Notes under the pieces: model-generated
The model's database searches: none
What the model was told of the DNA's origin: nothing
The model's input: only the letters and a program-made list of their open reading frames with translations
Assembly: GCF_022513635.1 (NCBI RefSeq)
Contig: NZ_JAKWBL010000002.1
Span: 1-64,000, forward strand
Source of the DNA: Paraniabella ginsengisoli
Lineage (GTDB): Bacteria > Bacteroidota > Bacteroidia > Chitinophagales > Chitinophagaceae
Length of the DNA stretch: 64,000 bases
Reading direction: 5' to 3'
Part shown: positions 58,132 through 64,000 of the stretch, in pieces
Numbering within the stretch: position 1 is the first letter of the stretch
Layout of the letters: the number at the start of each line of letters is the position of its first letter
Position numbers and translations under genes: made by a program

Positions 58132-59284
58132 TTAAGCCGATACTCTTTCCGCCATTTCTTTCAAATCGCTGTCCTGCACTTCTTTCTTTGCATCTGCCAC
58201 ATTTAAAAACTGCTGATACAATTCGTCAACCTGATTGCGGTCGAATTCGTAACCCAGATTTTTAAAACGATAGGCCAGAGCGCTGCGCCGCTACGTGCAG
58301 TCAATACAATGCGGCTGGTATCTGCGCCAACTTCTTCCGGTGCAATGATCTCATAAGTGGTAGCTTCTTTTAAAAAGCCATCCTGATGAATGCCCGAAGA
58401 ATGCGAAAATGCGTTGTCACCGACGACGGCTTTATTGGTTGGACGACCATGCGCATAGTATCTGAAACCAGGCGGCTCATGGGTAATAACTTGCTCGTGT
58501 CGATATTTGTATATAAATTAAGTTCAGGATGTTTTTTGATGATCATTGCCACTTCTTCCAAAGAAGTGTTACCCGCTCTTTCGCCAATGCCATTTATAGT
58601 ACACTCAATTTGCCTCGCACCGCCTATGGCACCTGCAATCGAATTGGCAGTTGCTAAGCCGAGATCATTGTGACAGTGGCAGGATAAAATAGCTTTGTCA
58701 ATATTGGAAACATTGTTGATCAGGTATTGCATTTTTTCCTGATACTGATGAGGAAGGCAGAACCCTGTAGTGTCGGGAATGTTTACAACCGTAGCGCCTG
58801 CGCTAATCACCGCTTCTGTAAGTTGTGCTAAAAACTGAAGATCGGCGCGGCCAGCATCTTCAGCATAAAATTCAACATCGGGAACCAGGTTGCGCGCCAG
58901 CTTTACAGCAGCTACTGCGCGTTCTACAATTTTCTCACGGGTGCTATTGAACTTATATTTGATATGATTATCAGAAGAGCCAATGCCTGTGTGAATACGT
59001 GGGCGTACCGCAGGTTTCAGGGCTTCTGCTGCTACTTCAATATCTTTCTGTACAGCGCGCGTAAGACCAGTAACGGTAGCGTTTTTTATTACCTTAGAAA
59101 TTTCGTTTACAGAATTAAAATCACCTGGGCTTGAAACAGGAAAGCCTGCTTCTATAATATCCACTCCCAGTATCTCCAGCTCAAGAGCGAGTTTTATTTT
59201 TTCTTCAGTATTGAGTTTACAACCGGGTACCTGTTCTCCGTCTCTCAAGGTAGTGTCGAAAATGAAAACTTTGTCTTGTGCCAT
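58132..59284 (-). CDS. leuA: 2-isopropylmalate synthase, short form (two frameshifts)
   Basis: Condenses acetyl-CoA with 2-ketoisovalerate, the first step to leucine. Catalytic barrel: [18 protein letters not shown] (metal Asp), [54 protein letters not shown] (metal His pair) and [14 protein letters not shown]. Two one-base losses: an A near 58432 ([20 protein letters not shown] when corrected) and a C near 58288 ([20 protein letters not shown]). Restored length is 384 residues; longer LeuA enzymes carry a C-terminal leucine-binding domain of about 120 residues that is not present here, so classical feedback control through it is unlikely. Confidence 0.92.
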
Positions 59285-59477
59285 AATTTGAATCGTTATG
59301 ATGAATAAATTGCTGCCTAATTTTGAAGCTGAAAATTAATCAGTAAAACCTGTCTATAAAAGTAAACATTACTATATTGTGTAAGAAACTATTTTGCAGG
59401 CGGATTTACACCATATAAATTTTGAATTTATTTCTTATTTTATTGAAAATCAACATATAGTATATATTTAAATTACA

Positions 59478-61024
59478 ATGCCCAGTAGAAGTACAGATGC
59501 TTTATTTCAGTTGATTAAGTCGCTTGAGAAATCCGAAAAAAGGAACTTAAAGCTATTCGTGAACCGTAATTCAGGTTCAGAAAGCCTTAAGAGCATTAAG
59601 CTATTTGACGCGCTGGATAAAATGAATGAGTATGATGAGGCTGCATTACTTAAAAAAGTTCCAAGCGTAAGCAAACAACAATTAAGCAATACTAAAGCAC
59701 TATTGTACAGGCAAATTCTGAGCAGCCTTCGGGTATTAAAAGATGAAAAAAATACTGATCTGCACTTGCATGAAATGCTTGATAATGCACGCATACTGTA
59801 TAACAAGGGGCTTTATCATCAAACATTAAAAGTATTAGAGCGCATTAAAGAATATGCACGGGCGCACCATCAACTCACTTACTTGCAGCAAGCGCTTTTT
59901 TTGAAAAGAAAATTGAAGCGCTTTATATAACGAGAAGCTTACAAACAAGGGCAGATGAGCTGGCAGCCGAATCAAAGGAAGTTAATGATCGAATCACCAA
60001 TATCAATGACCTTTCCAACCTTAACCTGTTATTGTACGGATGGTATATTCAAAACGGTCACGCCAGAAATGAGAATGATGTAAAGACGGTGCAGGCCTTT
60101 ATGGACGAGCATTTGAAAAGAAATGTTAGCGATAGTTTTTACGAAAAAGTATATCTGTATCAATGTTATGTTTGGCATGCATACATTAAACTTGATTTTT
60201 TGATGTATTATCGGTATTGCCAAAAATGGGTAGATGTATTTGAACAAACCCCAAAAATGATAGAGGCAGAAACAGCTATGTATGTTAAAGGCATGCACAA
60301 CCTGATGAGTGCCCATTTCAATTTGCTGAATCATGAAAAGCTGGCTCAAAGCATTAAGAAATTTAAGCGTTTTGCACAGTCTCCATTGGTTCAGGATACA
60401 GATAACAATCGCATTGTAACCTATGTTTATTTATACACAGCGGTGATTAATCTTCATTTTCTGGAAGGGACTTTTATTAAGGGATTGAAAATGGTGCCTT
60501 ATCTGGAAGAAATGTTGGTTACGCATGGCAAATATTTAGACAGGCATCGTGTGATGGTTTTTTATTACAAAATAGCATGTCTTTATTTTGGTAGTGGTGA
60601 TAATGATAAGACGATCGATTATCTCAATCGCATCATTAATCAAAAGGATGATTTGCGTACCGATTTGCAGTGTTATTCGCGTTTGTTGCATTTGATCGCT
60701 CATTACGAATTGGGCAATTATAATCTGCTTGAATATCTGATCAAATCTGTATATCGCTACATGGCCAAAATGGAAAACTTAAGTAAAGTAGAAGAAGAGA
60801 TGTTCCGTTTTTTACGACATGCTTTTAAGTTCAATGAAAAGACCATTAAGCCTGAATTTGAAAAGTTGCTGAATAAACTTAAGAAATATCAGCATAACAG
60901 GCTTGAAGCGAGAGCTTTTGCTTATCTGGATGTGATCAGCTGGCTGGAAAGTAAAATATCAGGCATTAATGTGCAGGATGTGATACGACAAAAATATTTG
61001 AGGGAGAGAAGGCAAAAAACTTAA
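59478..61024 (+). CDS. Hypothetical all-helical (TPR-like) protein (one frameshift)
   Basis: Not recognised as a named family. The two frames join at about 59896, where a T-run of seven should be eight (QQALFFEKKIEALYITRSLQ), giving 515 residues. The sequence is helical throughout, with TPR/SEL-like alternation of aromatic and leucine positions (LYNKGLYHQTLKVLERIKEY, YYKIACLYFGSGDNDKTIDY, LIAHYELGNYNLLEYLIKSV). The first 60 residues (STDALFQLIKSLEKSEKRNL) are typical of a conserved Bacteroidota protein group of unknown role. No signal peptide, so cytoplasmic. Confidence 0.75.
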
Positions 61025-61083
61025 AAGAAGATATTTGCCCAATATGTTCTGTAGTGAAATATGTTATAGATAAAAAAATCATG

Positions 61084-61091
61084 TAAGTTTG
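61084..61091 (+). promoter_or_regulatory. Candidate -7 promoter element of the trp leader
   Basis: TAAGTTTG matches TAnnTTTG exactly and lies eight bases before the ATG of the candidate leader peptide. A clear TTTG at -33 is not seen. If used, the transcript would begin almost at that ATG. Confidence 0.45.
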
Positions 61092-61098
61092 TGCCTAT

Positions 61099-61152
61099 AT
61101 GAAATATCCTGTTTCAAATACTTTTCTTCAAAGTTGGCGTTGGAGCAGCTAA
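61099..61152 (+). CDS. trpL: Candidate Trp leader peptide
   Basis: A 17-residue ORF, MKYPVSNTFLQSWRWSS, ends 67 bases before trpB. Two of its codons are Trp (TGG CGT TGG), placed near the end as in ribosome-mediated attenuators. A small hairpin GCCAT/ATGGC (about 61162-61175) and a T-rich stretch (GGTTTTCTTATCTTT) follow; TGGC in the Trp-codon region could pair with GCCA and compete. The ORF is too short for statistics alone; the Trp-x-Trp pair directly before trpBA is the argument. Attenuation is inference. Confidence 0.55.
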   Translation: MKYPVSNTFLQSWRWSS

Positions 61153-61219
61153 TTTTCTTTGCCATTTTCATGGCGATTGGTTTTCTTATCTTTACATCCC
61201 TTAAAATTTATTGAATAGC

Positions 61220-62413
61220 ATGCAGGCAACTTATAAAGAGCCCGATGAGTTGGGTTACTATGGCGAATTTGGTGGCGCATACATCCCCGAAATGCTCTAT
61301 CGCAATGTAGAAGAACTTAGGTCGAACTACTTAGACATTATTAAAAGTGAATCTTTTCAGAAAGAATATCAGTTTTTGCTAAAAGACTATGCAGGTCGCG
61401 AAACGCCTTTATATTACGCAGCAAGATTATCTGATAAATACAAAACCAATATTTATTTAAAGCGCGAAGACCTTTGCCACACCGGTGCGCATAAAGTAAA
61501 TAATACTATAGGCCAGATATTAGTAGCAGAACGACTGGGTAAAAAGCGCATCATTGCTGAAACCGGCGCCGGTCAACATGGTGTGGCAACGGCAACTGTT
61601 TGTGCCCTGAAAGGTTTACAATGTATTGTTTATATGGGTGAAAAAGATATTCAGCGCCAGGCACCCAATGTAGCAAGAATGAAAATGCTGGGAGCAACTG
61701 TTGTGCCTGCAACAAGCGGAAGCAAAACGCTGAAAGACGCTACCAACGAGGCTATCAGAGATTGGATCAATCATCCCGACGATACTTTTTATATTATTGG
61801 AAGCGTAGTTGGTCCGCATCCTTATCCCGATATGGTAACCCGTTTTCAAAGTATTATCAGTAAAGAAATTCGTACGCAATTAAAAGAAAAAACAGGGTCG
61901 GAATTACCAAAAGCAGTTATAGCTTGTGTTGGTGGCGGAAGCAATGCCGCCGGAACTTTTTATCATTTTTTAGATGAACCTTCAGTCGATATTATTGCTG
62001 TTGAAGCATCAGGCTGTGGTGTGAATTCGGGAATGAGCGCAGCTACTACACAGTTAGGCAAGCCTGGTATTTTACATGGTAGCAAAAGTTATGTAATGCA
62101 AACAGCAGACGGACAGGTTGTAGAGCCACACAGCATTTCAGCCGGTTTGGATTATCCAGGCATTGGACCGATGCATGCCAATTTATTTGCAACCGGACGC
62201 GGAAAATTTTTAAGTGCTACTGATAAAGAGGCTTTAGAAGCATCTTTTGAACTGGCTAAATTAGAAGGTATTATCCCCGCTCTGGAAAGTGCGCATGCAT
62301 TGGCGGCTTTAAATCAAATCAAATTTAAAAAGGACGATAACATTGTGATTTGCCTAAGTGGCCGAGGTGATAAAGACATGGAAACCTATATGAAAGAATT
62401 GAATAAAAAATAA
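61220..62413 (+). CDS. trpB: Tryptophan synthase beta chain
   Basis: PLP subunit joining indole and serine to tryptophan. [29 protein letters not shown] lysine K92 in [89 protein letters not shown] (phosphate loop), [13 protein letters not shown] and the end [14 protein letters not shown]. The ATG at 61220 is preferred to the in-frame TTG at 61211. 397 residues, intact. It is preceded by a candidate Trp leader and followed three bases on by trpA. Confidence 0.97.
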   Translation: MQATYKEPDELGYYGEFGGAYIPEMLYRNVEELRSNYLDIIKSESFQKEYQFLLKDYAGRETPLYYAARLSDKYKTNIYLKREDLCHTGAHKVNNTIGQILVAERLGKKRIIAETGAGQHGVATATVCALKGLQCIVYMGEKDIQRQAPNVARMKMLGATVVPATSGSKTLKDATNEAIRDWINHPDDTFYIIGSVVGPHPYPDMVTRFQSIISKEIRTQLKEKTGSELPKAVIACVGGGSNAAGTFYHFLDEPSVDIIAVEASGCGVNSGMSAATTQLGKPGILHGSKSYVMQTADGQVVEPHSISAGLDYPGIGPMHANLFATGRGKFLSATDKEALEASFELAKLEGIIPALESAHALAALNQIKFKKDDNIVICLSGRGDKDMETYMKELNKK

Positions 62414-62416
62414 GTG

Positions 62417-63184
62417 ATGAGCAGATTAAGTGAAACTTTTAAATCGGGAAAGAAAATATTAAATATTTATTGCACGGCAGGCTATCCAAAATTAGACAGC
62501 ACTTTGTCTGTTATGAAAGCTTTGCAGGAAAGTGGAACAGATATTATTGAGTTGGGTATGCCTTATAGCGATCCATTAGCAGATGGCGAGACCATTCAAA
62601 AAAGCAGTTCCATTGCTATAGAAAATGGAATGAACATGCATGTGCTTTTTGATCAGTTGAAAGATATGCGCAATGAGATTTCAATCCCGGTTGTGTTAAT
62701 GGGTTACATGAATCCAGTGTTACAATACGGATTTGAAAATTTTTGTAAACATGCCGCTGAGGTTGGAATTGATGGGTTGATACTTCCCGATCTTCCTCAA
62801 CATGAGTTTGAAAAAACTTATAAATCTATTTTGGAAAAATATAATCTCGATTTTATTTTCCTGGTAACGCCCGAAACTTCGGAAGAACGTATTAAAAAGT
62901 TGGATGAGTTAAGTAGTGGTTTTTTATACGCCGTTTCTTCGTCATCCACAACAGGCGGCGAAAAGGATTTTGAAGCAGTGGAACGCTATTTGCAAAAACT
63001 TCAAACCTACAATTTAAAGAATCCGGTTTTAGTGGGCTTTGGTATCAAAGACAAAAAAACATTCAACGATGCCTGCAAGTATGCGAATGGTGCGATCATC
63101 GGATCAGCGTATGTAAAAATCATCCAGCACGCGCAAACACCGGAAGTTATTACCAAAAGTTTTATACAAAGTATTCTTAATTAA
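62417..63184 (+). CDS. trpA: Tryptophan synthase alpha chain
   Basis: Cleaves indole-3-glycerol phosphate to indole for TrpB. TIM barrel with catalytic Glu45 and Asp56 in DIIELGMPYSDPLADGETIQ; VVLMGYMNPVLQYGFENFC, DGLILPDLPQHE, FIFLVTPETSEERIKKL, FLYAVSSSSTTGG and PVLVGFGIKDKKTF (phosphate site). 255 residues, intact. ATG at 62417 (an adjoining GTG at 62414 is also possible) lies three bases after the trpB stop, so the two are translated together. trpC, D, E and F are not in the window. Confidence 0.97.
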   Translation: MSRLSETFKSGKKILNIYCTAGYPKLDSTLSVMKALQESGTDIIELGMPYSDPLADGETIQKSSSIAIENGMNMHVLFDQLKDMRNEISIPVVLMGYMNPVLQYGFENFCKHAAEVGIDGLILPDLPQHEFEKTYKSILEKYNLDFIFLVTPETSEERIKKLDELSSGFLYAVSSSSTTGGEKDFEAVERYLQKLQTYNLKNPVLVGFGIKDKKTFNDACKYANGAIIGSAYVKIIQHAQTPEVITKSFIQSILN

Positions 63185-63207
63185 CAAATATCTTAGGTTG
63201 CAGCGTT

Positions 63208-63262
63208 TATTTTTGCAACCAGCTGTGTACATCGCTCATCTGTGTTGTGTCACTCACTTGTA
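63208..63262 (-). repeat. Family A dispersed repeat after trpA
   Basis: On the minus strand: TTGTACAAGTGAGTGACACA, then ACACAGATGAGCGATGTACA, then CAGCTGGTTGCAAAAATAA, closest to the copy at 22022-22085. An inverted repeat GGTTGCA/TGCAACC (63196-63202 with 63214-63220) overlaps its end and may end the trp transcript, though no U-run follows. Confidence 0.65.
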
Positions 63263-63306
63263 CAATACTGCAAGTGTCATCTGTTTTTAATTCGTAAATA
63301 TTATTA

Positions 63307-64000
63307 ATGAACCGAATTTTTTTTCAGCAGCAATATTTCTCCTTCCTTTTTTGCCTTTGGTCAAAAGCTAACACTAACCGGTAACATATCTGGCTTACCT
63401 GATGGTAGCAAAGTGGTACTTACTGATCTGGAAAATCCCGGAGTTCCGCTGGCAGACACTATATCACATGCAGGCGCTTTTATACTTTCTACACAGCTGG
63501 AAGCCTCATCGCTATTGGGTTTGGGTGTGGGGGATAGTATAAAAACTGCAGTTTTTTTAGGCAATGAAACTGTTTCTGTAAAAGGAGATATCAAGCAAAA
63601 AGCCGATGAGTGGAAGTACACAGGATCATCTATACAAAATAATTTTACTGAATTTCAAAACACCTTTGTTCCAAAATTTGGTGACTTAAATCAACTGGTT
63701 CAGCAATTACAATCTGGTAATGGAAGCGAAGAATTAAGGATCAAACTCGACAATGCTGTAGCAGATATTCAAAAATCGGTAGACGACTTTATTGATAAAA
63801 ATCCTGCTTCACCCGTTAGTACTCTGGCTATTCTTTCAACCATCAATCTTACAGAAGATGTTTCTGTTTTAGAAAAACGTGCTAATAGTTTGAAACCGGC
63901 TGCACTAAGTAATGTATTTGGCGGCCAGTTGAAACAGGCTATTGTAAGTGCAAAGTTTAATTCGGTTGGAAGTATGGCATTGGATTTTTCTCAACCCGAT
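63307..64000 (+). CDS. DUF4369 domain protein, probable thioredoxin-like (TlpA/AhpC) lipoprotein or exported protein, N-terminal part (two frameshifts)
   Basis: Runs off the right edge. Two T-runs are each one base short (eight for nine near 63317, six for seven near 63347); corrected, the signal peptide reads MNRIFFSAAIFLLPFFAFGQ. The DUF4369 domain follows: KLTLTGNISGLPDGSKVVLT, DLENPGVPLADTISHAGAFI, VFLGNETVSVKGDIKQKADE; then a helical linker (NQLVQQLQSGNGSEELRIKL, NPASPVSTLAILSTINLTED). The last residues, SVGSMALDFSQPD, are the usual opening of an AhpC/TSA-type thioredoxin domain, so a periplasmic thiol-disulfide or peroxiredoxin-type enzyme is expected beyond the edge. Confidence 0.82.

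Noticed and set aside
63361..63621. 86-residue minus-strand ORF at the right end
   Set aside because: Antisense of the DUF4369 domain, whose plus-strand reading shows a signal peptide and clear domain once two T-run lesions are corrected.

Overview
The window is chromosomal DNA of a Bacteroidota member, most likely from the Chitinophagaceae or close relatives. Grounds: AT-rich spacers, a match to the Bacteroidota promoter consensus (TTTG-N19-TAnnTTTG) before the initiator tRNA, a large CarboxypepD_reg/Oar-type TonB-dependent receptor, class II ketol-acid reductoisomerase, type B ribosomal protein L31, two DUF1080 proteins, ORF6N and Uma2 proteins, and a GOB-like subclass B3 metallo-beta-lactamase. 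The family assignment is inference from gene content.

Layout. 1-15.9 kb: end of atpG, scpB, lysA, an unrecognised minus-strand gene, a TIM-barrel epimerase, a cytochrome c lipoprotein, a DUF1080 lipoprotein, pyk and pfk (minus), prolyl oligopeptidase, the beta-lactamase, trxB, folB, cdd and a second DUF1080 protein. 15.9-18.2 kb: a disturbed initiator tRNA locus (one intact gene, two broken copies, a GIY-YIG ORF), a broken small membrane gene, era and a cluster of hairpin repeats. 18.2-35.5 kb: der, Zn-ribbon protein, Nif3 protein, pgi, a tightly packed minus-strand set of four small genes, threonine aldolase, yajQ, rpmE2, an alpha/beta hydrolase, a GlcG/HbpS protein, the TonB receptor, an M42 peptidase and a DUF6515-like protein. 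35.5-42.4 kb: gltB and gltD separated by a Uma2 gene. 42.9-50.1 kb: outer-membrane and LVIVD proteins, ilvA, an aminotransferase, a PqqB-like hydrolase and a ModF-like ABC protein. 50.3-59.3 kb: a branched-chain amino acid cluster on the minus strand (leuA, ilvD, orf6N, ilvB, cupin, methyltransferase, ilvN, dinB-like, ilvC). 59.5-64 kb: a helical-repeat protein, trpBA preceded by a candidate Trp leader peptide, and the start of a DUF4369 protein.

Two things cut across the window. First, about 28 genes, many of them essential (atpG, era, pgi, pyk, gltB, ilvB, ilvC, leuA), are broken by roughly 41 small lesions. About 36 are one-base deletions, mostly in homopolymers, and undoing them restores full-length family members. 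This points to a consensus sequence with uncorrected indel errors, not to decay, so broken genes are annotated here as single reconstructed genes. Second, spacers carry several families of short dispersed repeats: an about 55-bp element with the core GAGTGCGACGCAA (ten or more copies), a 16-bp palindrome TCCGCCAGYTGGCGGA found inside both broken tRNA copies and inside one copy of the 55-bp element, and two lesser families. The repeat, tRNA and GIY-YIG arrangement at 15.9-18.2 kb is the most unusual structure seen.
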